Shown here: positions 36,324 to 46,108 of the stretch, in pieces
Position numbering within the stretch: the first letter of the stretch is position 1
Layout of the letters: every line of letters begins with the position of its first letter
Assembly (NCBI GenBank): GCA_018003315.1
Contig: JAGNEJ010000027.1
Location: 1 to 51,482, forward strand
DNA: 51,482 nt
Direction: 5' to 3'
Source of the DNA: Verrucomicrobiales bacterium
GTDB lineage: Bacteria > Verrucomicrobiota > Verrucomicrobiia > Verrucomicrobiales > V1-33
The notes under the pieces: model-generated
Seen by the model: the letters and a program-made list of their open reading frames with translations, nothing else
The model's database searches: none
What the model was told of the DNA's origin: nothing
Position numbers and translations under genes: made by a program

Positions 36324-37008
36324 TGGCTTGGAAATTTGCAGCCGTTCTCCACAACTGGAAACAGTTGGGGCGCGCCGATTTTCCTGACATACAGCGCTCT
36401 CTTTCCTTCATTGCAAGGCCTTTCCAGAACCACGAACCCGCCTGCATGGTTCTCTGCCGCCAGGCATCCACACCCATAATGACCGGATCACCAGGCTCCG
36501 GGGCGGCAGGGCTGGGTCGTCTGGCGGGTTCCCCACATTCCCAGGAATTCCCTGTCGCTGAAATCCCCGGTGCGCTCGCAGCCAAAGAGCAACCCATGAT
36601 GTGCGGTTGGCAGTTGCCTCGCCTTCGATGGCATCACTGGCACTGTTGGATTTTGGAACCGTGTGTCCATAGGGATGGATCTGATGCCCGCATCGGCCAG
36701 TCTCTACGATGTCATTTTGGCTTCCGAAAATGCCAGGTGACCAATGGTAAAGGCCAGCCGTTCATCAGCGACCCCATCCCCACCGATTGTTCCGTAAATA
36801 CCCCCAAGTTCCTCAGCGTCAGTCCTTGTCATGGGCAGGGTGGGAAACGCTGCCAGGTGCGGTGGTCGGCTGGGAATTGGCTTGCAGCGTGCGGCCGTCT
36901 GCGGTTTGTTCTACCGGGTTGTGGCCGTTGGTGCCAGTGCATTTGCGCATGGTCCGGCAGTCATGACAGCCAGCCCGGGGCCAGCCATCTCCAAGTTCCC
37001 ACTGTACC
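36324..37008. other. Gene-poor stretch of about 685 bp
   Basis: No credible gene was found. Frames are open on both strands (a 245-residue frame on plus, shorter ones on minus), but their translations are rich in Cys, Trp, His and Pro with no hydrophobic core, family motif or plausible start. A perfect 6-bp stem CAACTG/CAGTTG capped by GAAA lies at 36352-36367; it lacks a T-run. No tRNA or rRNA was recognised. It could hold decayed coding sequence or an unrecognised non-coding RNA. Confidence 0.6.
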
Positions 37009-38100
37009 ATGAAATCCTCCACCAAGCCGCTGCCGCGCGACGGTTTCCCTGCGCCGAAGTCGGGGTGGAGTGGCACCGGATGGAGGGCGGCTCAGATCGT
37101 TACCCTGGCAGCCACCGTGGCGCTCATCGCAGGCCTGGTGGTGTGGCCTGCGACGGCACTGCGGGTGCTGTGGAATCTGCTCATTCCCATACTGCCCATC
37201 ACCTTTCTGCTGGCACCGCATCTGTGGCGCGGCATCTGCCCGCTGGCGACGCTCAACCAGTGCACCAGCGGAGCGTTAGGGCACCGGAAACTACGCGGTC
37301 GCCACCTCATGGCGGCGAATGTCCTGGGCATTGTGCTTTTGGCGGTGCTGGTGCCTGCGCGGCGATTCCTGTTCAATGAGAACGGTCCTGCTTTGGCGGC
37401 AACCATTGTGGCCGTGGCGCTGGCGGCCCTGGTCCTGGGCGCCTTGTTTGATGGCCGGGCGGGATTCTGCAATGCGGTGTGCCCGGTGCTGCCGGTGGAG
37501 CGGCTCTATGGCCAGCATCCGCTGTGGAAATTGGACCATCATCGCTGCGATGGGTGCACACTTTGCATTCCAAAGGGCTGCCTCGACCTAGCTCCCGCAA
37601 AATCCATTTTGGCGGCAACCGGCCCGGAGACCGGTGGAAACCACTGGCTGACCACCGCCTACGGCATTTTTGCGGCAGCCATGCCGGGTTTCATCATTGG
37701 GTATTTCACAACCAGCAACGTGTCCTGGACTGAAGCTCCCCGCGTCTATCTGTGGGTGGCTCTCTGCTCGGCTGGAAGCTATTTGGTCGCGGCGCTTGCC
37801 GTCCGATTCCTGGGCCTGACTCGTCCGGTCAGTCTGGCGCTGCTGGCGGCAGTGGCGGTAGCGCTCTACTATTGGTGGGCTGCGCCGTTGATCACCGATG
37901 CGCTGTCGCTGCCGACGGTGTGTGCGTTGGTGGCCCGGGGGGCATTGCTGCTGCTGGTCGCGCTTTGGCTCATGCGGACGTGGCCGCGTCTCCAAGCCAA
38001 CCGGAGTCAGGCACCCGGCAGAACCACGCCTGCTTGCGGACCCCAGGCGACGCCATGCGAGGGGCCAACGCTCCCCGATGAGCAGACCAGGGTGCCGTGA
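37009..38100 (+). CDS. Polyferredoxin-like membrane Fe-S protein
   Basis: 363 residues with about eight membrane helices. Cysteine motifs sit in loops: GICPLATLNQC (about 75-85), FCNAVCPVLPVERLYG (about 150-165) and CDGCTLCIPKGC (about 180-191). The layout resembles NapH/NosR/CcoG-type membrane ferredoxins that pass electrons between the quinone pool and periplasmic or cytoplasmic partners. The last cluster reads CxxCxxCx4C, one residue longer than a standard ferredoxin CxxCxxCx3C, so cluster binding there is uncertain. There is no adjacent nap, nos or cco gene. The C-terminal 40 residues are Pro/Thr-rich and cytoplasmic. The partner is unknown. Confidence 0.65.
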   Translation: MKSSTKPLPRDGFPAPKSGWSGTGWRAAQIVTLAATVALIAGLVVWPATALRVLWNLLIPILPITFLLAPHLWRGICPLATLNQCTSGALGHRKLRGRHLMAANVLGIVLLAVLVPARRFLFNENGPALAATIVAVALAALVLGALFDGRAGFCNAVCPVLPVERLYGQHPLWKLDHHRCDGCTLCIPKGCLDLAPAKSILAATGPETGGNHWLTTAYGIFAAAMPGFIIGYFTTSNVSWTEAPRVYLWVALCSAGSYLVAALAVRFLGLTRPVSLALLAAVAVALYYWWAAPLITDALSLPTVCALVARGALLLLVALWLMRTWPRLQANRSQAPGRTTPACGPQATPCEGPTLPDEQTRVP

Positions 38101-38308
38101 AGCTCATGGCTGCATGGTTTGCACGACCGCACGCGATGACCAGTTTGTTACTTTGCTGTCATGGTGGTGTCAGCATGGGGTGGCAGCAGTTCGATACTCC
38201 CCTGCCTGCACTCGATCACACCCGTGCCTGCGGCTGGCTCTGGGCGAAACCGGTTGCCTGGCTGGATACCACTCTTCTCGTATGTTAGCTGACAACCACA
38301 TTCATCCC

Positions 38309-40261
38309 ATGCGTTGCTTTTGGAGTCATTTCCTGCTTCCGGTTTTGACAGGTTCCGTCCTGTCCTGTGCTTCGGCCGCACCGCCGCGGTATGACCATGT
38401 GGTGATTGTGGTGGAGGAAAATCGCACCGCCGGGCAAATCGTGGGCGATACCATCAATGCGCCTTACATTACGTCGCTGGCTGCTGGTGGAGTGAGCATC
38501 GGGAGGATGTTTGCCCACGAGCATCCCAGCCAGCCGAATTACCTTCAGCTCTTCAGTGGAGCGAATCAGGGAGTAGTGGATGATGAATTGCCGCCGAATT
38601 TTTCCACCACTTCGACGTCAACCTATCCCTTCGTTTCCCTGAATCTTGGCCGGGAACTGCTGGATGCGGGATTCACGTTCGCCGGATTCAGCGAAGACCT
38701 CGAAATGGCAGGTGCCGCCGACTGGGCGGACTTCGATCCCCATTCGGCGACATACCCTGGCGTCAAATACCGCCGCAAGCACAACCCGTGGGCGAATTGG
38801 GTGGCCAAAGAATCCCCGCTGCCCGCGAATCAGTTGCCGCCGTCGATCAACCGGGCCTTCACACAGTTTCCAGCGAACTTTGCGCAATTGCCGACGGTGA
38901 GTTTCGTGATTCCGGATCAAGACCACGACATGCACGACGGCTCGCGACGCGAAGGCGACGACTGGTTGCGCGACCATCTGGACGCCTACGCACAGTGGGC
39001 CAAAACTCACAACAGCCTGCTCGTCATCACCTGGGATGAAGACGACTATGACGAGACCAACCAGATTCCTACCGTGCTCCACGGTGCAGGCCTGCGCACC
39101 GGCACGGTCACTGCGGGAACGTGGACGCTGCACAACCTTCTGCGGACCTTGGAGGACATGTACGGTGTGGCAACCCACGCCGGTGCAGCGGGGCAGGTTC
39201 GCAGCATCATCGGGCCTTTCACCGCGGATCCCGCAGTGACTACCCTCACCTTTCGCCAGGGGCTCAACGGATACACTGGGGCCAGGGACACGATGCTCTG
39301 GGAGGAAACGCCCGACGCCAGCCATGCCGCCACCGTGGAGTTGACCGCAGACCTCGACACAACCTCGTCGGTGTCGGGAAACCAGACTGGTCAGGTGCTG
39401 GTCCGTTTTGACAATTTGTTCGGAGCCGCCGCGGGGCAGATTCCCGCAGGGTCCATCATCCGCTCGGCTAAATTGATTCTCTTCACGCCCTCCGGAAGCA
39501 GCAGTGATTCCGACAGCACCTACCGTGCGCACCGCATGATCGCCGACTGGACGGATGCTGCGACGTGGAACAGCATGTCCGGCGGCGTCTCCAACAACAA
39601 TTCGGAAGCAGCCAGCTCCGCATCGTTCTCGCTGGTGCCGGATGTGGATGGCGGTCCGGCGATTTTCGATGTCACCGCGGACATGGAGCTTTTCCAAAGC
39701 GGCACGCCGAACCGCGGTTGGCTGCTGCGGGCCTCCAGTACGGATCCTGAAGACGGCTGGACGATGAATAGCAGCGAATTCACCACGGACGTGACGCAGC
39801 GCCCCGTGCTGGAAGTCACCTTCACGCCCCCTGCCGCTGGCAATGCATACAGCACATGGGCTGCCGCCGCCGGACTCACCGCCGCCAATCATGCGCCCGA
39901 TGCGGATCCCGACGGGGACGGTGCAGAGAATCTTCTGGAGTTTGCCTTCAACATGATTCCCCTCGCAGCGGATGCAGTGCAAATGGCACCTGCGGGAACA
40001 GCCGGGCTGCCGTTTGGATCCATGGTCGGCATCGCCGGAGGACGGACGCTGGAAATGACCTTTCTGCGTCGCAAGGCACCGGGCGGAACCGGCCTGTCCT
40101 GCGCGGCGCAATTCTCCCCGGACTTGCAGACTTGGAGCGGTGGGCTGCCTCCGGTGGTGACTTCATTGAACGCGGAATGGGAACGCGTGAAGGTCCGCGA
40201 CAGCGCGGCAGCGAATCAACCCCGACGCTTCGGACGCGTGCTGGTGAGTTTCACGCCCTGA
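38309..40261 (+). CDS. Secreted phosphoesterase/acid phosphatase with DNRLRE-like domain
   Basis: 650 residues from ATG 38309, which places a signal peptide first (FLLPVLTGSVLSCASA); the frame is open far upstream but overlaps the previous gene. Residues about 25-320 match the phosphoesterase (phospholipase C/AcpA) family of the alkaline-phosphatase superfamily: YDHVVIVVEENR, HPSQPNYLQLFSG with likely nucleophile Ser74, VIPDQDHDMHDG and VITWDEDDYDE. A beta-sandwich follows (about 325-510; AKLILFTPSG, RPVLEVTF) resembling DNRLRE/CBM96 domains. The C-terminus has a DADPDGDGAENLLEF Ca loop and ends RRFGRVLVSFTP, like three other secreted proteins here. The phosphoester substrate is unknown. Confidence 0.85.
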   Translation: MRCFWSHFLLPVLTGSVLSCASAAPPRYDHVVIVVEENRTAGQIVGDTINAPYITSLAAGGVSIGRMFAHEHPSQPNYLQLFSGANQGVVDDELPPNFSTTSTSTYPFVSLNLGRELLDAGFTFAGFSEDLEMAGAADWADFDPHSATYPGVKYRRKHNPWANWVAKESPLPANQLPPSINRAFTQFPANFAQLPTVSFVIPDQDHDMHDGSRREGDDWLRDHLDAYAQWAKTHNSLLVITWDEDDYDETNQIPTVLHGAGLRTGTVTAGTWTLHNLLRTLEDMYGVATHAGAAGQVRSIIGPFTADPAVTTLTFRQGLNGYTGARDTMLWEETPDASHAATVELTADLDTTSSVSGNQTGQVLVRFDNLFGAAAGQIPAGSIIRSAKLILFTPSGSSSDSDSTYRAHRMIADWTDAATWNSMSGGVSNNNSEAASSASFSLVPDVDGGPAIFDVTADMELFQSGTPNRGWLLRASSTDPEDGWTMNSSEFTTDVTQRPVLEVTFTPPAAGNAYSTWAAAAGLTAANHAPDADPDGDGAENLLEFAFNMIPLAADAVQMAPAGTAGLPFGSMVGIAGGRTLEMTFLRRKAPGGTGLSCAAQFSPDLQTWSGGLPPVVTSLNAEWERVKVRDSAAANQPRRFGRVLVSFTP

Positions 40262-40364
40262 ACAAGGCGCACTCCGGAATCCTGTCTGGAGCGTTGGGCA
40301 GGGGGCACTTAGACGTTGTCGTTGTCAGGGGGCGGAGCATGTGTTCTGATGCCAATGCAACCGC

Positions 40365-40934
40365 ATGAAAACTGAAATGAGCCAGGAATTGAGTCCAAAA
40401 CAAGCGCAGGAATTGCTGGAAAAACTAGCATGGCGCTTTGAGCAGAACCGGCAGCGCCACCGGAATCTGGACTGGGCCAGGGTGCTGGCGAAACTGGCAG
40501 CCAGCGCAGGAAAATTGTGGTCGCTCCGGGAGATGGAGCAGACCGGCGGCGAGCCGGATGTGGTGGGGTGGAATGGAAAGTCCGGAGAGGTGGTTTTCAT
40601 GGACTGTTCGCCGGAAAGTCCAACGGGCCGCCGCAGTGTGTGTTACGACCGTGAAGGATGGGAATCTCGCAAAGAACACCGTCCGAAAACCAACGCCCAG
40701 GATTCAGCGGGGGCCATGGGAGTGGAGTTGCTGACCGAGGCGGAGTATTCCGAACTGCAAAAACTGGGGGAATTCGACACAAAATCCTCCAGCTGGATCA
40801 AAACTCCGCCTGACATTCGCAAACAGGGAGGTGCCCTCTATGCCGAATGCCGTTACGGTCGCATCTTTGTGGGCCACAACGGTGCCCAGTCGTATTATGC
40901 CGTCCGCGGTTTCCGGACGGTGTGCAGGGTTTGA
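40365..40934 (+). CDS. DUF4256-family protein
   Basis: 189 residues, soluble, with no signal peptide. The sequence MEQTGGEPDVVGWNGKSGEVVFMDCSPESPTGRRSVCYDREGWESRK and the later GELYA-like AECRYGRIFVGHNGAQSYYAVRGFR stretch fit DUF4256, a small bacterial family of unknown function. Segments run from a helical N-terminus (8-60) to an alpha/beta core. An alternative ATG four codons later (40377) is possible. It is flanked by the phosphoesterase and the glpK promoter; no operon partner is evident. Confidence 0.75.
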   Translation: MKTEMSQELSPKQAQELLEKLAWRFEQNRQRHRNLDWARVLAKLAASAGKLWSLREMEQTGGEPDVVGWNGKSGEVVFMDCSPESPTGRRSVCYDREGWESRKEHRPKTNAQDSAGAMGVELLTEAEYSELQKLGEFDTKSSSWIKTPPDIRKQGGALYAECRYGRIFVGHNGAQSYYAVRGFRTVCRV

Positions 40935-40969
40935 GGCAACTCGTTCGGTAACGCGGTGAGGCCTTTTTC

Positions 40970-40999
40970 TTGACAGGTTCGTTCACCGGCAGGTAGCGT
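40970..40999 (+). promoter_or_regulatory. Putative promoter of glpKDF
   Basis: TTGACA (40970-40975), an 18-bp spacer, and TAGCGT (40994-40999). Transcription from here would start about 12 nt before the glpK ATG, giving a very short leader. Confidence 0.5.
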
Positions 41000-41017
41000 C
41001 GGAAACCACCCGTTTTC

Positions 41018-42502
41018 ATGAGCGCCATCCTTGCTTTGGACCAGGGCACGACCAGTTCGCGTGCCATCGTTTTCAACCATGACGGGTCGATCCGTGCGGC
41101 GGCGCAGCAGGAGTTTCGGCAGATCTTTCCGCAGGCTGGATGGGTCGAGCATGATGCCAACGAAATCTGGCAGACCCAGCGGGAAACGGCACAGTTGGCG
41201 CTGGAAAAAGCCGGACTGGCCGCCGGAGACATCGCGGCGGTGGGGATCACCAACCAGCGGGAAACCACGGTGCTGTGGGACCGCAAAACCGGCGAACCCA
41301 TTCACCATGCCATCGTGTGGCAGGATCGACGCACGGCAGAGTTTTGCGATCAACTGAAGGCCGCAGGTCATGCCGATCTGGTGCAGGAGCGGACCGGACT
41401 GGTTATCGACGCCTACTTTTCCGGCAGCAAGCTGCGCTGGCTGCTCGACCATGTGCCCGGTGCGCGGCAGCGGGCGCAACGCGGGCAACTGGCATTTGGG
41501 ACCATTGATTCGTGGCTGGTCTGGAAACTGACTGGCGGTGCCCGGCACGTCATCGACCCTTCCAATGCCTCGCGCACCATGCTCTACAATCTGCGCGGCG
41601 GCTGGGATGAGGAACTGCTGCGGCTGCTTGATATTCCGCACGAGGTGCTGCCGGAGGTCCGGGCGTCGAGCGAAGTTCTGGGCGAGATGACCTTGTTAGG
41701 GAAGTCGGTGCCGATTGCCGGAGTCGCCGGCGACCAGCAGGCGGCCTTGTTCGGACAGAACTGTTTTGAACGCGGGCTGGCGAAGAACACTTATGGCACC
41801 GGGTGCTTCATGCTGATGAACATCGGCATGGAGCCGCATCTTTCGCAGCACAAACTTCTGACCACAGTGGCGTGGGAGGTGGACGGCAGGACCGAATACG
41901 CCTTGGAAGGCAGCGTGTTCATCGGCGGTGCGGTGGTGCAATGGCTGCGCGACGGGCTCGGCATCATCCGCAATTCCGCCGAGGTGGAGTCGTTGGCGGC
42001 GAGCGTTCCGGACAGTGGCGGCGTTTATCTGGTGCCGGCTTTTGCCGGGCTGGGAGCGCCCCACTGGGATCAGTATGCCCGCGGCACCATCACCGGACTG
42101 ACACGGGGAACGACTGCGGCCCACCTGGCCCGTGCGGCTCTGGACGGCATTGCCTATCAGGTGGCGGACGTGCTGGAGGTGATGAAGCAGGACAGCGGCG
42201 TCGCCATGAACGGCCTGCGGGTGGATGGCGGCGCCTCCGCCAACGACATGCTCATGCAGTTTCAGGCTGACATTTTGCAGGTTCCGGTGGTGCGGCCAAA
42301 AGTGATCGAAACCACGGCGCTCGGTGCGGCCTACCTCGCAGGACTGGCGGTGGGATTCTGGGCGGACCGGGCGGAAGTCTCGCGAGCCTGGAAGGTGGAC
42401 CGTGTTTTTGAACCCGCCATGACTCCGGACCATGCGGCGCACCTGCGCCACCGCTGGAGCCAGGCCCTCAGTCGTGCCCGTGAGTGGGAGGAACACGCGT
42501 GA
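41018..42502 (+). CDS. glpK: Glycerol kinase
   Basis: 494 residues, the normal length. FGGY-kinase motifs: [15 protein letters not shown] at the N-terminus (phosphate loop), [74 protein letters not shown], and [19 protein letters not shown] near the C-terminus. It phosphorylates cytoplasmic glycerol with ATP to sn-glycerol 3-phosphate, trapping what enters through GlpF. First gene of glpK-glpD-glpF, with 36 bp to glpD. Regulation beyond the upstream promoter is not visible. Confidence 0.96.
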   Translation: MSAILALDQGTTSSRAIVFNHDGSIRAAAQQEFRQIFPQAGWVEHDANEIWQTQRETAQLALEKAGLAAGDIAAVGITNQRETTVLWDRKTGEPIHHAIVWQDRRTAEFCDQLKAAGHADLVQERTGLVIDAYFSGSKLRWLLDHVPGARQRAQRGQLAFGTIDSWLVWKLTGGARHVIDPSNASRTMLYNLRGGWDEELLRLLDIPHEVLPEVRASSEVLGEMTLLGKSVPIAGVAGDQQAALFGQNCFERGLAKNTYGTGCFMLMNIGMEPHLSQHKLLTTVAWEVDGRTEYALEGSVFIGGAVVQWLRDGLGIIRNSAEVESLAASVPDSGGVYLVPAFAGLGAPHWDQYARGTITGLTRGTTAAHLARAALDGIAYQVADVLEVMKQDSGVAMNGLRVDGGASANDMLMQFQADILQVPVVRPKVIETTALGAAYLAGLAVGFWADRAEVSRAWKVDRVFEPAMTPDHAAHLRHRWSQALSRAREWEEHA

Positions 42503-42538
42503 AACGCCCAGGATGACATTGCGAATCGGCAACACCCC

Positions 42539-44005
42539 ATGACCACCACCGCCCTGCTCCACCGGGAGACGTTTCTCCAGCGCATCGCGCAACGCCGCGA
42601 GCCATGGGACATCGCCATTGTTGGCGGTGGAGCTACGGGGGTTGGCATCGCCCTCGATGCCGCCTCGCGCGGTTACAGCGTGGTCCTGCTGGAACAGCAC
42701 GATTTTGGCAAAGGCACGTCCAGCCGGTCCACCAAGCTCGTCCATGGCGGGGTGCGCTACCTGCAGCAGGGCAACATTTCGCTGGTGATGGAGGCGTTGA
42801 AGGAACGCGGACTGCTGCTGCAAAATGCGCCGCACCTGGTCCGCGACCAGGAGTTCATCGTGCCGAACTACAAATGGTGGGAGGCTCCGTTTTACGGCAT
42901 CGGCATGAAGGTCTATGACCTGCTGGCGGGGAAATACGGCTTTGGTCCTTCAAAGATCCTGTCGCGCGAGGAAGTGCTCGCCCGCATTCCGACGCTCTCC
43001 CAGGACGGGCTGCGGGGCGGCGTGAGCTATCATGACGGACAGTTTGACGACGCACGGCTGCTCATCGACCTGGCCAGCACGGCCGCGGTGCACGGTGCGT
43101 CCCTGCTCAATTACTGCAGGGTCACCTCGCTCGCCAAGGACAGCAGCGGTTTTGTCAGTGGGCTCACGTTTTGCGACGAGGAAACCGGCATTTCCCACTC
43201 GCTGGCCGCGCGCTGCGTGATCAATGCAACAGGGCCGTTCTGCGATGCGCTGCGCCAGGCGGACGATCCGGCAGCGCGTCCGATGATCGCCCCAAGTCAG
43301 GGCGTGCACCTCACCCTGCCGCGCGATTTCCTGCCCGGTGAAACGGCGATCATGGTTCCACACACCCGCGACGGGCGGGTGATGTTCGCCATTCCGTGGC
43401 ACGGCCACGCCGTCGTCGGCACAACCGACACGCCGATTCCTACGGCAACCCTGGAACCCCGTGCGCAGAGCGAGGAGATCGATTTCATTCTCGAAACTGC
43501 CGGTGACTATCTGGCAAAACGGCCCGGACGTGCCGACGTGCTCAGCGTGTTCACCGGCATCCGTCCGCTGGTGAAGGCCGGCGAAGCATCCAATACCGCC
43601 GCACTTTCGCGCGACCACACCATTGAAATTTCCTCCTCCGGTCTGCTGACGATTGCCGGAGGCAAATGGACCACCTACCGCCACATGGCGGAGGACGCAG
43701 TGGATCACGCCATTGTCCTTGGCAGGCTGGAGGAACGCCCGTGCATCACCCGCAGCCTGCGCATTCACGATCCCGGCGCTCACGATGATTCCGCGGCGTG
43801 GTTCGGGCGGCATGAGATGGCGCGCACCGTCGAGGACGTGCTGGCCCGCCGGACCCGGCTGCTTTTTCTCGATGCCCGTGCGGCGGTGGACCTGGCCCCG
43901 CAGGTGGCGCGGGAACTCGCGCTGGAACTCGGGCGCGACGAAACCTGGCAGCAGGCACAACTAACCTCATTCAACGAAACCGCTTCCCATTACCACGCAT
44001 CATGA
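42539..44005 (+). CDS. glpD: FAD-dependent glycerol-3-phosphate dehydrogenase
   Basis: 488 residues. An N-terminal FAD-binding Rossmann motif IAIVGGGATGVGIALDAASRG is followed by KGTSSRSTKLVHGGVRYL, the substrate-domain RDGRVMFAIPWHGHAVVGTTDTP and the C-terminal FTGIRPLV and TIAGGKWTTYRHMAEDAVD segments, all typical of aerobic GlpD. It oxidises glycerol 3-phosphate to dihydroxyacetone phosphate at the inner membrane and reduces quinone. Its stop overlaps the glpF start by 4 bp (ATGA), which indicates translational coupling. Confidence 0.95.
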   Translation: MTTTALLHRETFLQRIAQRREPWDIAIVGGGATGVGIALDAASRGYSVVLLEQHDFGKGTSSRSTKLVHGGVRYLQQGNISLVMEALKERGLLLQNAPHLVRDQEFIVPNYKWWEAPFYGIGMKVYDLLAGKYGFGPSKILSREEVLARIPTLSQDGLRGGVSYHDGQFDDARLLIDLASTAAVHGASLLNYCRVTSLAKDSSGFVSGLTFCDEETGISHSLAARCVINATGPFCDALRQADDPAARPMIAPSQGVHLTLPRDFLPGETAIMVPHTRDGRVMFAIPWHGHAVVGTTDTPIPTATLEPRAQSEEIDFILETAGDYLAKRPGRADVLSVFTGIRPLVKAGEASNTAALSRDHTIEISSSGLLTIAGGKWTTYRHMAEDAVDHAIVLGRLEERPCITRSLRIHDPGAHDDSAAWFGRHEMARTVEDVLARRTRLLFLDARAAVDLAPQVARELALELGRDETWQQAQLTSFNETASHYHAS

Positions 44006-44736
44006 ACGCCTGTCTTGCAGAATTCATCGGCACCACCCTGCTCGTCCTTTTTGGCAACGGCGTGGTCGCCAACGTCGTCCTCCCGAAAACCAAGGGAAAC
44101 AACGCCGGCTGGATTGTCATCACTGCCGGCTGGGGGCTCGCGGTTTTCATCGGAGCCTTCTGTTCCGCGAAATACAGCGGCGCCCACCTGAACCCCGCCG
44201 TCACGGTGGCCATGGCCATGGCTGGCAAGCTGGAGGTGGCAAATGTGCCCGGATACATCGCCGCGCAGATGCTCGGCGCCTTGGTCGGAGCCGTGCTCGC
44301 CTATCTCTTCTACCAGGAACACTTCAAGGCCACGGACGATGCCAATGACAAGCTCGCCTGCTTCTGCACCGCACCGAACATCCGCAGTCTTCCGCAGGCG
44401 TTTTTTTGCGAAACGGTCGGCACTTTCTGCCTGATCCTGCCCATTTTTCTCATGGTCGATCCCACGCTCGAAATGACCGACAGCTCCAGCAAGATCGGTC
44501 TGGGAACACTGGGCCTGGTTCCGGTTGCGCTGGTGGTCTTTGCCATTGGCCTCTGCCTGGGCGGCACCACCGGATACGCCATCAATCCGGCGCGCGATCT
44601 CGCCCCGCGCATCGCCCACTTTCTGCTCCCGGTTCCGGGGAAGCGGGACAGTGACTGGAACTATGCCTGGGTTCCGGTGCTGGGGCCGATTTTTGGCGGG
44701 ATGCTCGCCGCGGCGGTGTATCAACTCATTCGTTGA
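44002..44736 (+). CDS. glpF: Glycerol facilitator (MIP/aquaglyceroporin)
   Basis: 244 residues with six membrane helices and two half-helices bearing the NPA boxes: HLNPAVTV (Asn64) and AINPARDLAPR (Asn195). The Asp right after the second NPAR is characteristic of glycerol-conducting members rather than water-specific AqpZ. It allows glycerol to diffuse across the inner membrane. The start overlaps the glpD stop. In many bacteria glpF precedes glpK; here it is last. Confidence 0.94.
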   Translation: MNACLAEFIGTTLLVLFGNGVVANVVLPKTKGNNAGWIVITAGWGLAVFIGAFCSAKYSGAHLNPAVTVAMAMAGKLEVANVPGYIAAQMLGALVGAVLAYLFYQEHFKATDDANDKLACFCTAPNIRSLPQAFFCETVGTFCLILPIFLMVDPTLEMTDSSSKIGLGTLGLVPVALVVFAIGLCLGGTTGYAINPARDLAPRIAHFLLPVPGKRDSDWNYAWVPVLGPIFGGMLAAAVYQLIR

Positions 44737-44773
44737 TGGCGATCCGCCTCCTCCTCGCCGCACCAGACATTTC

Positions 44774-46099
44774 ATGATCATTGCCGTGTTCCGGTCAATT
44801 TCCCGTCGCTTTGAAACCAGCCCGTGCTCTCCGTTCGGCCTCGGCCGTTGGAGGAACCGGGTGCTTTCCTTGATGGCCGGCATCCTGACGGCGAGCCCCC
44901 TGCACGGCGCGGAGGAAGCGCCTGGTTTTGCCCTGCGCGACGGGGACACGGTGGCATTTTTGGGCGACAGCATCACCGCGGCGCGCGGTTACACAAAGAT
45001 CGTCGAGCTTTACACCCTGATGCGGCATCCGGAGCGGCGCGTCCATTTTTGGAATGCCGGTCAGGGTGGTGACACTGCGTCCGGAGCCGTGGAGCGACTG
45101 GAGCGCGATGTGTTTTCGCACGGGGCCACGGTGGTGACAGTGGCATTCGGTGTCAATGACATCGGCTGGGGCATGAAGGCCGATGCGGAGCACAAACAGC
45201 GCTACCTCGACGGCATCCGGCGCATTGTGGAGGAATGCCGGAAACGAAATGTCAGGCCGTTCATCTGCTCGCCTGCGATCACCGCAGAGGATCCGGACAA
45301 GGCGGAGAGCGGATTTCTCCAAACGATGACGGATGAAGGCCTGGCGCTGGCAAAATCGTTGGGAGCGGGGACGATCGATCTCTCACGCGGCATGAGGGAG
45401 ATCCAGCGCCGGGTGCTGAAGGCCAATGCCGGCGAGAAGGACAAGGCGAAACCCACCCGGCTGCATGTCGAGGACGGCGTGCATCTGAACGATCTCGGGC
45501 AGCTTGCCATGGCCTATGCAATGTTGAAGGGTCTGGGTGCCGAGCCGGAAGTCTCGGATGCGGTGGTGGACGCGGCGGAGGCAAATGTGATCAGCGCCAC
45601 GGGTTGTGAAGTCAGCGGGGTCCGGAAATTGGAGGATGGCGTGGAATTTGTGCGCCGGGATGCCGGACTGCCGATGAATCTCGGAATCCTGAGCGCCCTG
45701 CAGTATCGTTTTGTGCCGGTGCCGGAAGGACTGAACGGCTATCGGCTCACCGTCAAGGGACTCGCGCCGGGGCGCTACGCGCTGCGCGCGGAAGGGCGTC
45801 TGTTGGGGGAATTCGATGCGAAGCACCTGGCTGGCGGCATGAACATTTCTTCGGCCACCGCCGACGGCTGGCAGCCCGGCGGTCCATGGGATGCGCAGTC
45901 GGATGCGGTGAAGGAACTCGTCGATGCCCGCGACAAACTCTGGATGGCCGCCCGTTTCCGGGTGCAACACAACGCCAACCATCCGGAAGCCGGACAACTC
46001 GCCGCAGAATACGCCCGGCTGGATGAGCAGATCACGTCCCTGGCCCGCGCCCAGGCAAAGCCATATCCCTATCAGTTCGAAATCCGGAGCGCAAAATAG
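44774..46099 (+). CDS. Secreted SGNH/GDSL hydrolase
   Basis: 441 residues from ATG 44774, giving a long basic n-region (GRWRNR) before a hydrophobic core and PLHGA cleavage site. An alternative GTG at 44861 has GGAGGA 5 nt upstream, the best ribosome-binding match in the window, but would lose the basic n-region. SGNH blocks: FLGDSITAARGY (nucleophile Ser66), NAGQGGD, FGVNDIG, and DGVHLN with Asp234 and His237 completing the triad. Such enzymes are esterases, lipases or polysaccharide deacetylases; the substrate is not known. The C-terminal 200 residues are family-typical but unassigned. It lies 37 bp after glpF in the same direction and may be co-transcribed. Confidence 0.85.
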   Translation: MIIAVFRSISRRFETSPCSPFGLGRWRNRVLSLMAGILTASPLHGAEEAPGFALRDGDTVAFLGDSITAARGYTKIVELYTLMRHPERRVHFWNAGQGGDTASGAVERLERDVFSHGATVVTVAFGVNDIGWGMKADAEHKQRYLDGIRRIVEECRKRNVRPFICSPAITAEDPDKAESGFLQTMTDEGLALAKSLGAGTIDLSRGMREIQRRVLKANAGEKDKAKPTRLHVEDGVHLNDLGQLAMAYAMLKGLGAEPEVSDAVVDAAEANVISATGCEVSGVRKLEDGVEFVRRDAGLPMNLGILSALQYRFVPVPEGLNGYRLTVKGLAPGRYALRAEGRLLGEFDAKHLAGGMNISSATADGWQPGGPWDAQSDAVKELVDARDKLWMAARFRVQHNANHPEAGQLAAEYARLDEQITSLARAQAKPYPYQFEIRSAK

Positions 46100-46108
46100 C
46101 TGAAGATT

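Noticed and set aside
36352-36367. CAACTG-GAAA-CAGTTG hairpin as a terminator
   Set aside because: Perfect stem and tetraloop, but only 6 bp and no following T-run; also lies upstream of the maf start rather than after a gene.
36275-37012. 245-residue plus-strand frame in the gene-poor region
   Set aside because: Overlaps maf at its 5' end, is Cys/Trp/His-rich, and has no recognisable domain or plausible start.
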